NCBI RefSeq assembly: GCF_036699995.1
Contig: NZ_CP144906.1
Coordinates: 1,116,001 to 1,180,000 of the forward strand
From: Clostridium beijerinckii
Lineage (GTDB): Bacteria > Bacillota > Clostridia > Clostridiales > Clostridiaceae
Direction of reading: 5' to 3'
Length of the DNA stretch: 64,000 nt
A program made the position numbers and the translations under genes. Shown piece by piece: positions 17,888-26,400 of this stretch; positions within the stretch are counted from its first letter, which is position 1; each line of letters opens with the position of its first letter. Under the pieces are notes generated by a model that saw only the letters and a program-made list of their open reading frames with translations, had not been told where the DNA came from and did not search any database.

Positions 17888-19177
17888 ATGAAGATATTAT
17901 TTATTGCCTGCTATTCACCATTGATAAATAATTCAGCAGCTATTGAAACTTTACAATATCTAAATAAGTTAAGTGAGATTAATAATAATGAAGTACATCT
18001 TCTGACTGTTAATTTTCCTAAAGATTCAATATATTATGATGAAGTATTACGCTCTATGATGAATGATAAAATCAAAACGCATATTATTGATGGTGGACTT
18101 ATCTTTAAAAAGTTTATGCCCAAAAATAGTGAAAGCTACAATAATTCGCCTTCAAAAATAGGAAATACCAATAGAAGAAAAGTGTTGCGGAAAATAAAAA
18201 ATGCATTAGCGATACCAGATATGTATTATTCATGGGCAAGGAAAGCGGGAAGATATGGAATAGAGCTAATGGGGAAAGAAAAATTTGATGTTATATTTTC
18301 TATGCATGAGCCGCCATCTTCGCATTTATGTGCTTATTATATAAAAAAACATTATCCAAATGTACCATGGATTACTTATTGGAGTGATCCTTGGCTTAAA
18401 GATTCAACAAGAGAAAAATCTTTTATTGTAAAAAAGGTGCTAGAAAAAAATATGGAAAGAGATATTGTTAATCTGGCAGATAAATTTATATTTGTGACTG
18501 ATGCAAATAGAGATGAATATTTAAAAGATTATAATATTTTAGATAATAGTAAGACATTTATATTAAATAGAGGTTTTGATGCGAAATTATACGATAAATT
18601 ATTACATGAAGAAAAACCTAAGCTTATAAAGAAAGACAAACTTAATATAATCTATACAGGAGAAATATTTTCTAAACTTAGAGATATAAGACCTTTTGTA
18701 AAAGCACTTGAAGAAATAAAAGCAGAGAACTTAGAGATATATAACCAGTTAAATGTATTATTTTTTGGAAATATAGATGATATAGAGGCTAGGAAGAAAC
18801 TTCAAAATTTAGAAATAGCCAATGTATCGCCTAGGATACCATTTGATGAGGCGCTTAAATATATGTTAAATGGAGAGGTTTTGCTTTTATTTGGTAATAA
18901 GAATTCAAAGCAAATACCAGCCAAGATTTATGACTATTTTGGGGCAAAGGGTAGGATATTTGTTATTTATGGGGATAAAGATGATCCGATTAAAAGAGTG
19001 GTAGAAAATCATAGAAAATGTGTTGTAACTGAGAATAATAGTAAAGAAATAAAAAATCATATCTATAAATTAATAGAAATTCATAAAAATAATGAGATAT
19101 ATTGTGAACCAGATGTTAATTATGAATGGAATTCAATTGTGGAAAGGCTAAACAATATATTAGAAGGAAGTGAATAA
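17888..19177 (+). CDS. Glycosyltransferase, GT-B fold
   Basis: A 429-residue predicted cytoplasmic or membrane-peripheral glycosyltransferase. It starts with a Rossmann-like strand MKILFIACYSPLINNSAAIETLQ. A second Rossmann domain starts around LNIIYTGEIFSKLRDIRPFVKAL, followed by IPAKIYDYFGAKGRIFVIYGD, the place where GT-B enzymes bind the nucleotide sugar. The donor and acceptor are unknown. The start follows AGGAGG (17876-17881) by 6 nt. The stop codon directly abuts the ATG of the next glycosyltransferase, so the genes form one operon. Confidence 0.75.
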   Translation: MKILFIACYSPLINNSAAIETLQYLNKLSEINNNEVHLLTVNFPKDSIYYDEVLRSMMNDKIKTHIIDGGLIFKKFMPKNSESYNNSPSKIGNTNRRKVLRKIKNALAIPDMYYSWARKAGRYGIELMGKEKFDVIFSMHEPPSSHLCAYYIKKHYPNVPWITYWSDPWLKDSTREKSFIVKKVLEKNMERDIVNLADKFIFVTDANRDEYLKDYNILDNSKTFILNRGFDAKLYDKLLHEEKPKLIKKDKLNIIYTGEIFSKLRDIRPFVKALEEIKAENLEIYNQLNVLFFGNIDDIEARKKLQNLEIANVSPRIPFDEALKYMLNGEVLLLFGNKNSKQIPAKIYDYFGAKGRIFVIYGDKDDPIKRVVENHRKCVVTENNSKEIKNHIYKLIEIHKNNEIYCEPDVNYEWNSIVERLNNILEGSE

Positions 19178-20341
19178 ATGCACATAATGGTTATTCCATC
19201 TTGGTATTCATCTCCAAGAAACAAAGTTCATGGAAGTTTTTTTAAGGAACAATTTAAAGCTCTTTCAAATAGTGGAGAGAAGATTACTGTTGCATACAAT
19301 GAAATTTGGCCTATTACTATGTTTGGAAAAATTCATGAAAAGAGAGGCATAAGTTTTAATATAGAAGATAACCTTAGAACTTATAGGTATAAAGATTATA
19401 ATTATTTACCTAAAAGTCCATTAATGTTTAAGAGTTTCAATAAAAGAATGGATAAGATGTACCAAGAAATTGTTAAAAATGAAGGAAAGGTTGATATTAT
19501 CCATGCTCATTCAGCCTTTTGGGGGGGAATAGCAGCTTCATATATAAGTAAGAAATATAATGTTCCATTAGTATTAACAGAACATTCATCTCTTAAGTAT
19601 GCAAAGTATGCTAGAGAAAGTTATAAAAAATATATTTACAATGCTTATGAGAATTCGGATTATTTGATTGCAGTTGGGTCTGGATTAAAAAGAGAAATTC
19701 AAGAATATGTAAATAAGCCTGTTGAAGTTATTCACAACATGGTAGATTTGAATCTATTTTCTGTGGATGAAAATATTAAAAAGAGTGCCGATATAGATGA
19801 AGATTTTAAATTTTTTTCATGTGCTTTTCTTGAAGAAGGAAAGGGAATTGAATGTTTAATTAAAGCTTTTTCTAGAGCTTTCAAAAATGAAAATGTAAGC
19901 TTAAGAATTGGTGGAGACGGGACCATTAAACCATCATTGGAATCACTTATTAAAGAATTGAATATTGAAAAGCAGGTAATACTTCTAGGAGCTTTATCGA
20001 GGGAAGAAGTTTCAAAGGAAATGAAGAAATGTGATGCATTTGCATTACCATCTGAACATGAGACATTTGGAGTTGTATACATTGAAGCGCTTGCATGTGG
20101 AAAGCCAGTAATTGGAGCTGATAACGGTGGCGCAGAAGATATTATAAAAGAAGATAATGGAATAATAGCTAAAAAGAATGATGTGGAGGATTTAGCCGAA
20201 GCATTAAGAAAAATAAAAGAAAATCATAAAATGTATGATAAATATAAAATTAGGGAACAAACAATTTTTAGCTATTCAGAAAAAGTATTAGTTGAAAAGC
20301 TAAAAGGAGTGTATAAAAAAGTATATGAGAGAAGCAATTAA
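19178..20341 (+). CDS. Glycosyltransferase family 4
   Basis: A 387-residue GT4 (GT-B, retaining) enzyme. The N-domain includes IIHAHSAFWGG and LVLTEHSSLKY. The C-domain has FKFFSCAFLEEGKGIECLIKAF, LRIGGDGTIKPSLE and the donor-binding E-x7-E motif in SEHETFGVVYIEALACGKPVIG. It would transfer a sugar from a nucleotide donor to a lipid-linked glycan. There is no gap to the preceding gene, and its 3' end overlaps the polymerase-like gene by 17 nt. The specific sugar is not predictable. Confidence 0.87.
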   Translation: MHIMVIPSWYSSPRNKVHGSFFKEQFKALSNSGEKITVAYNEIWPITMFGKIHEKRGISFNIEDNLRTYRYKDYNYLPKSPLMFKSFNKRMDKMYQEIVKNEGKVDIIHAHSAFWGGIAASYISKKYNVPLVLTEHSSLKYAKYARESYKKYIYNAYENSDYLIAVGSGLKREIQEYVNKPVEVIHNMVDLNLFSVDENIKKSADIDEDFKFFSCAFLEEGKGIECLIKAFSRAFKNENVSLRIGGDGTIKPSLESLIKELNIEKQVILLGALSREEVSKEMKKCDAFALPSEHETFGVVYIEALACGKPVIGADNGGAEDIIKEDNGIIAKKNDVEDLAEALRKIKENHKMYDKYKIREQTIFSYSEKVLVEKLKGVYKKVYERSN

Positions 20342-21548
20342 AAATATATATGATTTTTTAGATAATAAATTTTATTTTAAGTTATTGTACTTATTTGTAA
20401 GCTTAACATTTGTAACTATGCTCAAAGATGTGCCAGGAAGAAAAATTCTAAGTAATATAACACTAGCTTGGGGGATACTTTTAATTCTATTCATGGTTAT
20501 CGAAGGATATAAAAGAAGAAAAATTTATAAATTTGATATTCCATTGGCATTATTTATGATACTAACTTTAATATTTAACATTTTTATTTATAGAAGTGTT
20601 GATAATATTAAAGTTTGGATAGTTAATTTAATTATATTTGTAGTAATATTCACAGTTGATGTATTTAAATCCAAAAAGAAACTTATTAAAGAGATGAACA
20701 TAATTACTTATTTTTATGTAATATTTATGCTAGTTGCTTCTATTATATCGCTAGCAATGAGATATTCGGGAATAAATATAGAAATCGGACAAGTGGTATT
20801 TGGAGGTACAAAGGGAGTCTTTGAGAATGAAAATGCTCTTTCGATAGCATCTTCACTAGCTATAGTTATGTGTGTATACCTTAATTATATATCGAGAGGT
20901 CACAAGCTTAAGATGTTGTGGATAGGAAATATAATATTACAAGCGGTAACTATGATTGGTTCACATGGAAGAAGTGCATATTTGGTAATAATAGCTGTAA
21001 TATATCTATCAATATTTATATACAGTAAAAATAAATATATTAGATCAGCACTTGTTTTAATACCAATACTTTTTTGTGGAGCATTTTTTGAAATGGTTAA
21101 AAGTCATTTGGAGGCTTTTACAACAGAGAGGAATATTATTTGGAATTCGGCATCTGTAGTAATAGAAAAAAATCCTTTGACTGGTGTGGGAAATAATAAT
21201 CTTATAGAAGCGGTGAGAAACGCAAGAATAGGAAGTTATTTACCTGGAATTGAACTTGGAGGGATGCACAATATCTACGTGCAAATAGCCGCAGTAAATG
21301 GAATTATTTCATTACTTTTATTTCTTCTGTTCATAGGAATGATTTTGATGTTTATAATACAACATCTAGATAAGTTAATCAGAAGAGAGAAAAACCAGAT
21401 GACAATAATAACTTCGATTATAGCAGGTATTCTTGCAGTAAACTTATTTGAAAGTGTATTAGTATATACAATAAGTTTTATTTCAATGATATTTTGGATA
21501 TACTTAGGTTATCTAGTATCGATTCTAGACAATAAAAATATAGATTAG
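20325..21548 (+). CDS. O-antigen ligase/polymerase-like (Wzy/WaaL-type) membrane protein
   Basis: A 407-residue protein with about 11-12 hydrophobic segments and one large outer loop (about 265-320) containing NIIWNSASVVIEKNPLTGVGNNNL and a conserved MHNIYVQ. That loop layout is typical of the O-antigen polymerase/ligase superfamily. Expected role: joining undecaprenyl-linked repeat units or transferring the chain to an acceptor at the outer face. It overlaps the preceding GT4 gene by 17 nt and closes the cluster. Individual members of this family are too divergent to name further. Confidence 0.78.
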   Translation: MREAIKNIYDFLDNKFYFKLLYLFVSLTFVTMLKDVPGRKILSNITLAWGILLILFMVIEGYKRRKIYKFDIPLALFMILTLIFNIFIYRSVDNIKVWIVNLIIFVVIFTVDVFKSKKKLIKEMNIITYFYVIFMLVASIISLAMRYSGINIEIGQVVFGGTKGVFENENALSIASSLAIVMCVYLNYISRGHKLKMLWIGNIILQAVTMIGSHGRSAYLVIIAVIYLSIFIYSKNKYIRSALVLIPILFCGAFFEMVKSHLEAFTTERNIIWNSASVVIEKNPLTGVGNNNLIEAVRNARIGSYLPGIELGGMHNIYVQIAAVNGIISLLLFLLFIGMILMFIIQHLDKLIRREKNQMTIITSIIAGILAVNLFESVLVYTISFISMIFWIYLGYLVSILDNKNID

Positions 21549-21603
21549 GTATAAGCAATAAGGAATATAAAAAATACGATTATAGATAGGGGAATAGTAT
21601 TAT

Positions 21604-22254
21604 ATGAAATTTTGTGACGAAACTATAAAACAATTTTTAGGTGAATTAGAATCAGATTTGCCAGCTCCAGGTGGTGGAAGTGTAGCGGGTCTTATTGCAG
21701 CATTATCTGGTGCATTGAATTCTATGGTTTATTCTCTGACAGTAGACAAAAAGGCATTTATGAGTCTTCAGGATGATGAAAAAGAAAGTATAACAAAATT
21801 TCAAAAGGAATCTAAAGAGTTCACTGTAAGAAGCTTAGAACTTATGGAAGAAGATAGAGAAAACTTTTTGAAGTTAATGGATTCTTATAAGTTGCCTAAA
21901 GATACTGAAGAAGAAAAAGAAGAGAGAAAATTAGCTATAAAAGAGAATACTATAAAGTCTATGGAAGCACCTTTAATTTTAGCTAGAGAAAGCTTAGAAT
22001 TTTATAAGAATCTTAACATCATGGCACAGTATGGAAATAAGATGTTATTATCAGATTTGGCAATTTCAGCAATTTTACTACATTGCTCTATAGAAAGTTC
22101 CATAATAAATGTTAAAGTAAATTTGAATGGGCTCAGAAATGAAGAATTTTTTGAGAGACTTGATAGTGAATTGGATAGTATTATAGAAAAATCAGCTAAA
22201 GAAAAAGAATTGATTACAGAAACAGTAAATAAAATAATTTATCCAAAAATGTAG
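21604..22254 (+). CDS. Cyclodeaminase/cyclohydrolase family (FTCD_C) protein
   Basis: A 216-residue all-helical folate enzyme of the formiminotransferase-cyclodeaminase C-terminal family, with the hallmark DLPAPGGGSVAGLIAALSGAL near residues 19-39. Relatives are formimidotetrahydrofolate cyclodeaminase and the clostridial methenyl-THF cyclohydrolase FchA. Here it stands alone without formiminotransferase, folD or fhs beside it, so which of the two reactions it performs is open. The start lies after GGGG at 21590-21593, an unusually weak and distant site. A bidirectional terminator follows. Confidence 0.82.
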   Translation: MKFCDETIKQFLGELESDLPAPGGGSVAGLIAALSGALNSMVYSLTVDKKAFMSLQDDEKESITKFQKESKEFTVRSLELMEEDRENFLKLMDSYKLPKDTEEEKEERKLAIKENTIKSMEAPLILARESLEFYKNLNIMAQYGNKMLLSDLAISAILLHCSIESSIINVKVNLNGLRNEEFFERLDSELDSIIEKSAKEKELITETVNKIIYPKM

Positions 22255-22280
22255 CAATGCAAAAATCATTAATTATAAAA

Positions 22281-22320
22281 AGAGATACTTACCAAGGGTT
22301 CAATTAAAGTAAGTATCTCT
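22281..22320. terminator. Bidirectional terminator
   Basis: A perfect 12-bp stem agagatacttac/gtaagtatctct (22281-22292 and 22309-22320) has a T-run on the minus-strand side (TTTTATAATT) and a looser one on the plus side. It separates the convergent cyclodeaminase gene and the small minus-strand gene. Confidence 0.8.
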
Positions 22321-22329
22321 TATGTTCTT

Positions 22330-22482
22330 TTATTCTATTGGTTCTCCATCAAAATTTTCGTATTCAGGTCTATTTTTTGGATCGCCAACATTATCTTGGT
22401 TAGCATGAAGTCTTCTCCTTCTTACACCTTTTTGCATTGGATTGCTTGATCCTGGTTTGTGTGGTCCATCTTTACGTGGCAT
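22330..22482 (-). CDS. Small basic protein of unknown function, 50 residues
   Basis: A short open frame with an excellent ribosome binding site (AAGGAGGTG, 7 nt before the ATG at 22482) and a terminator right after the stop. The product is 50 residues, starts MPRKDGPHKPGSSNPMQKGV, has a cluster RRRRLH in the middle and an acidic end (EYENFDGEPIE). There is no hydrophobic stretch, no cysteine and a high content of Pro, Gly, Asn and Asp, so it is probably flexible. I do not recognise the family. The basic patch allows nucleic-acid binding but does not show it. The site, the spacing and the terminator make it a credible gene. Confidence 0.7.
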   Translation of the reverse strand: MPRKDGPHKPGSSNPMQKGVRRRRLHANQDNVGDPKNRPEYENFDGEPIE

Positions 22483-22591
22483 ATAATACACCTCCTTTTT
22501 TTATATTTTGTGCTCATATGAGGTTTTGATACGTTTAATTTTTTGGTGATTTAGGGATTAATAAAGGACTAAGGAATAATATTAACAAGTA

Positions 22592-22621
22592 TTGAAAAAG
22601 ATTGCATATATACTGTATAAT
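22592..22621 (+). promoter_or_regulatory. Predicted promoter of the small membrane protein gene
   Basis: TTGAAA (22592-22597), an 18-bp spacer and TATAAT (22616-22621). It lies 178 bp before the TTG start at 22799. The leader in between is AT-rich with no structure I recognise. Confidence 0.5.
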
Positions 22622-22798
22622 ATTTATTAACATAAGATATGTACTTTTAACATAAAAAATATGCATAATTTTTAAGTGAGTATATATTGTTATTTATTTT
22701 CAAATACAGATACATAAACCAATTATAATCTATATGAATAAGTTCAGATCTCACTTAGTGTGTCTATATATTATAGTAATTTTAAGGAGGAATTAGCA

Positions 22799-23296
22799 TT
22801 GGAAAAAGAAAAATTTCCTATTGTTTTAAAGAAAAAAAATGGTGTAATGATAGGGGTTGCAATAATAGAGATAATTATAGGAATAATATTTGGAGCGTTA
22901 CAAGGAGGATTAAAAAGTGCTCCTATGTGGGTGCTTTTTTTTGCAGGAATAGTTACTGCACTTTCTGTTTTTGTGGAATATAGTCAGGACATATTAATTA
23001 AAGAGGATGCAATAGAGTTTTATAGGAATAATGATTTGATAAAATCGATTAAGTATAGTAATGTAAAATCTATTTTTATAGGAAAAGGAAATGAGCCTAA
23101 AAATAAAAGGAAAGATTTTTTTATAATTAGCTTTTATAAAAATGATAAGAAGAAGAATAAAAATTCTGCGGAGGACACATACTTAATTAATCCTATGTCG
23201 TATAGCGCAGAGGATTTTAGCGTAATAAAGAATATTATTGTATCAAAAAATTCTTCTGTTAAAGTAAGCGAAGATGTAAGTAAATTTATGAAATAA
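22799..23296 (+). CDS. Small membrane protein of unknown function
   Basis: A 165-residue protein with two adjacent hydrophobic segments (about 14-34 and 42-60) and a charged cytoplasmic-like C-terminal domain (DILIKEDAIEFYRNNDLIKSIKYSNVKSIFIG). The latter has the strand pattern of bacterial PH-like domains (YcxB-type), which is a weak resemblance only. I chose the TTG at 22799 because AAGGAGG (22784-22790) sits 8 nt upstream. The open frame begins at a GTG at 22760, but that would read through the ribosome binding site. Monocistronic, no functional context. Confidence 0.65.
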   Translation: MEKEKFPIVLKKKNGVMIGVAIIEIIIGIIFGALQGGLKSAPMWVLFFAGIVTALSVFVEYSQDILIKEDAIEFYRNNDLIKSIKYSNVKSIFIGKGNEPKNKRKDFFIISFYKNDKKKNKNSAEDTYLINPMSYSAEDFSVIKNIIVSKNSSVKVSEDVSKFMK

Positions 23297-23353
23297 TAAT
23301 TATATAAAATAGCTGGTTAGGAGATTGTTCAGAGAAGTTTCTTGACTTGCAAT

Positions 23354-23477
23354 AACAATGAATAAATGACTATAGATTAAAAAATAAAAGTTAAAACATT
23401 TTAGCATGTAACTAAGATTTATTCAAAACATACTAAAATGATATAACTTTTATAGAATATCTATAGTTATTCTTGTT
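23354..23477. repeat. 124-bp near-perfect palindrome
   Basis: Arms aacaatgaataa..ctatag and ctatag-ttattcttgtt (23354-23374 with 23461-23477) continue inward with aaaagttaaaacattttagcatgt against its near complement acatactaaaatgatataactttt. The loop is about 15 nt around 23412-23426. It lies between convergent genes, so it could end transcription from both sides. Its size is more like a mobile palindrome (MITE-type) than a plain terminator. Confidence 0.65.
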
Positions 23478-23542
23478 TTAAAAGTGTTTAAGTGAATTCA
23501 ACCATTGTATGGAATTTTTAATATATTCTATAGCTGAATTTA

Positions 23543-24430
23543 CTATTCTGTAGGTAGATCATTAAGTGATTTAAATTCATAACCTTCCTGCTGAAGTGTT
23601 TTAATAACTGATGACAATACTTTTGTATTTGTGTTTGAAACAGCATGTAGAAGCATTATGGAACCTGGATGGGCACCTTTGCATATTTTCTCCACAGCAT
23701 AACTTTCTGAAGGTTGATTATTTACTAACCAATCTTTATAGGCAAAACTCCAGAATATAGTCTTATAGCCTAAATCCTTTGTCATTGCTAATGATTTTTT
23801 TGAATACTTACCCATTGGTGGTCTAAAAAACTTAGGCATATCCTGACCAGTAAGTTCTTTAAAAGCATTTTCTACTCCAGTAAATTCTGCCTCAAATTTT
23901 TCTTTATCACGTATTTGAGCCATAGAAGGATGATGAACTGTGTGATTTCCAACTACATGTCCTTCATCAACCATACGTTTAATTAGTTCTGGTTGAGTGT
24001 CTATGTATGGTTTGACAACAAAAAAGGCAGCAGGGACTTTGTATTCTTTTAATATATCTAAAATCTTTCCAGTGTTACCATTTTCATATCCTTCATCAAA
24101 AGTAAGATATAGAACTTTTTTTGAAGTATCACCTAGGTAATAAGCAGAATTTTCTTTTAAGAAGCTAACGGATTCCTTTGGGCCTTCCGCAATTTGATCT
24201 TTTCCTTTACCAACGTAATACCAGTTAAGTTCATCTTCATCACTAAAAGAAGAAAAAATATCTCTTATGTTATCAACATCTAAAATATCTCCAAACACGC
24301 CATCTTCTTGAAAACATTCATTTGAATCGATCTCATTATCACTTGCAGCAATTGCAGGCTTTGTAGGAACAAGAGTAATTAAATTCATTGCTAAAGAAAG
24401 AGCAATTAAAGATTTTATAGACTTATTCAT
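23543..24430 (-). CDS. pdaA: Polysaccharide deacetylase, PdaA-type (spore cortex muramic delta-lactam)
   Basis: A 295-residue secreted or membrane-anchored CE4 deacetylase. There is a signal peptide at 1-29 (MNKSIKSLIALSLAMNLIT...AIAA), a linker, then the NodB domain with VLYLTFDEGYENG (motif 1, TFDEG), GNHTVHHPSM (metal-binding HxxxH, motif 2), FRPPMGKYSK (motif 3) and MLLHAVSN (motif 5). The TFDEGYENG form and the H-T-x-H-H variant are typical of PdaA, which deacetylates muramic acid for cortex delta-lactam formation. This implies a spore former. RBS GAAGGTGAG precedes the ATG. A structured leader lies upstream (24480-24640). Confidence 0.87.
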   Translation of the reverse strand: MNKSIKSLIALSLAMNLITLVPTKPAIAASDNEIDSNECFQEDGVFGDILDVDNIRDIFSSFSDEDELNWYYVGKGKDQIAEGPKESVSFLKENSAYYLGDTSKKVLYLTFDEGYENGNTGKILDILKEYKVPAAFFVVKPYIDTQPELIKRMVDEGHVVGNHTVHHPSMAQIRDKEKFEAEFTGVENAFKELTGQDMPKFFRPPMGKYSKKSLAMTKDLGYKTIFWSFAYKDWLVNNQPSESYAVEKICKGAHPGSIMLLHAVSNTNTKVLSSVIKTLQQEGYEFKSLNDLPTE

Positions 24431-24479
24431 TTTCTCACCTTCAATCTTAAAAATTTATATATTTAATTCAGATTTATTC

Positions 24480-24640
24480 AAGAAAAATATAAAGTGAAAC
24501 TGATTCAGGTGGAGTTTGATCCACAACTGAATCTTAGTTGAATTTATCTAGAATCGTGCCATTGTTATCTCCCACTTAAAGAAGTGTTATATTACAGTAG
24601 CTAGACATAAGATAAAATTCAATTGAAGATATTGAATAAA
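24480..24640 (-). promoter_or_regulatory. Structured leader or repeat upstream of pdaA
   Basis: On the minus strand, upstream of pdaA, there are two nested structures. The first has long arms ttgaattttatct.../gataaattcaa (about 24539-24549 with 24613-24625 in plus coordinates) around a small hairpin cacttctttaagtg. The second is a hairpin with stem gattcag...ctgaatc plus gtgga/tccac (24502-24533). The order (folded domain, then a strong hairpin before the gene) resembles a cis-regulatory RNA. I cannot match it to a known riboswitch, and a dispersed repeat is equally possible. The rest to 24995 shows only AT-rich DNA. Confidence 0.45.
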
Positions 24641-24995
24641 TGATTAACCAAGTATAGTATTTGAACATTGGGTAGGAATAACCGTGGTAAATTATATATA
24701 ATTTTAGTTCAAAAGGAATACTTGCATATATGTCGCTTATCAGGTAAATCATATAATTATTTAAACGTAAGTTTATGGAAAATTAAATATTTATAATATA
24801 GATATAATTAGTTTTTTTACATTACTATTAAGTGCAGTATCTTTGCATATAATTTTTCTATGGTAATTGATTATTACAGATGCCTGAATATGCCTTTTGT
24901 AATAATATAAAGTTGAAATAAAAAAGGTTCTAGAGTATAATTTTTAAAGGTATATTAAAAGTTAGAAGTTAAAAGTGAGAAAGGAATGTACATAG

Positions 24996-26093
24996 ATGAA
25001 ATTAGGTATGGTAGGTTTACCAAATGTAGGTAAAAGTACGTTGTTTAATGCAATAACAAAGGCTGGGGCTGAATCAGCTAATTATCCATTCTGTACAATT
25101 GAGCCAAATGTTGGTGTAGTAAGTGTTCCAGATAAAAGATTAGACGTTTTAGAAAAAATGTATAATACAAAGAAAAAGGTATATACAGCAATAGAATTTT
25201 ATGATATAGCAGGATTAGTTAAAGGGGCTTCAAAGGGTGAAGGTTTAGGAAATAAGTTTTTATCTCATATCAGAGAAGTTGCAGCAATTGTTCATGTTGT
25301 AAGATGTTTTGATGATGGAAATGTTGTTCATGTTGAAGGTTCTGTTGATCCTATAAGAGATATAGAAACTATAAATTTAGAATTAATTTTTTCAGACTTA
25401 GAAGTTTTAGAGAGAAGAATGGAAAAATCTATAAAGCTTGCAAGATCTGGTGATAAGACTGCTAAATTTGAATATGGAGTAATGGAAAGAATTAAAGAAC
25501 ATTTAGAAGCAAACAAACCAGTTAGAACTTTAGAAGTTACTGATGAAGAAGAGGCATTTATAAAGAGTTTATTTTTAATTACTTCAAAGCCAGTTCTATA
25601 TGCTTGTAACATCTCTGAGGATGATGTTATGGAAGGTAATTTTGATAATGATTATGTTAAAAGAGTTAAGGAATATGCAGCTAGTGAAAATTCAGAAGTT
25701 ATGGTTGTAAGTGCTAAAATTGAAGAAGAATTATCAGGTCTTGATGATGAAGAAAAAGCTGAAATGTTAGGTGAATATGGTTTAGATGAATCAGGATTAG
25801 ATAAATTAATTGAAGCTAGCTACAAATTACTTGGGCTTATGAGTTTCTTAACAGCCGGAGTACAAGAAGTAAGAGCTTGGACAATCAAAAGAGGAACTAA
25901 AGCACCAGCAGCGGCAGGTAAGATTCACTCTGATATCGAAAGAGGATTTATAAGAGCAGAAGTGGTTTCTTATAATGATTTAGTTGAATGTGGTTCAGAA
26001 GCTGCAGCTAAGGAAAAAGGTAAGTTTAGACTAGAAGGAAAAGACTATATAATGCAAGACGGAGATGTTGTTAACTTTAGATTTAATGTATAA
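24996..26093 (+). CDS. ychF: Redox/stress GTPase-ATPase YchF (OLA1 family)
   Basis: A 365-residue Obg-like P-loop NTPase. G1 GLPNVGKS (7-14), G2 region NYPFCTIEPNVG, G3 DIAGLVKGASKGEGLGNKFL. The G4 position reads ACNISEDD instead of NKxD, the change that makes YchF/OLA1 prefer ATP. A coiled-coil insertion and a C-terminal TGS domain (FLTAGVQEVRAWTIKRGT...MQDGDVVNFRFNV) follow. It is known to bind ribosomes and to act in stress responses. Full length. The start has AGAAAGGAATG upstream (AAGGAATG, spacing 7). Single gene with a strong terminator. Confidence 0.95.
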   Translation: MKLGMVGLPNVGKSTLFNAITKAGAESANYPFCTIEPNVGVVSVPDKRLDVLEKMYNTKKKVYTAIEFYDIAGLVKGASKGEGLGNKFLSHIREVAAIVHVVRCFDDGNVVHVEGSVDPIRDIETINLELIFSDLEVLERRMEKSIKLARSGDKTAKFEYGVMERIKEHLEANKPVRTLEVTDEEEAFIKSLFLITSKPVLYACNISEDDVMEGNFDNDYVKRVKEYAASENSEVMVVSAKIEEELSGLDDEEKAEMLGEYGLDESGLDKLIEASYKLLGLMSFLTAGVQEVRAWTIKRGTKAPAAAGKIHSDIERGFIRAEVVSYNDLVECGSEAAAKEKGKFRLEGKDYIMQDGDVVNFRFNV

Positions 26094-26121
26094 TTATCTA
26101 AAAAATAGCATTTAAAGCACT

Positions 26122-26156
26122 AAAAAAGAGCAGGATTAAAATCTTGCTCTTTTTTA
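26122..26156 (+). terminator. Terminator of ychF
   Basis: A stem of about 14 bp, aaaaaagagcaggat against atcttgctctttttt, with a short loop and the T-run inside and after the 3' arm. The next 240 bp up to 26400 are AT-rich with no other feature seen. Confidence 0.88.
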
Positions 26157-26400
26157 GCAATAAGGAGAATACAAAATATTAATGATATAGGAATATTTAA
26201 AGGCAGAAAATTTAATTCGATATTGTATTAAAAATTTTAATCTAGTAGTTTATTGATTTAAAATGTAAAAGTTTTAATATATTTATGAATATATAGTTAC
26301 AATTTAATGAATGTTAGTCAAAAAGTAGATTTTTATATCAAAGTTTGTTAAAATAGAGGACAAGTATGAATTGATTATAAAAGTAAGGTGTGATTTATTC

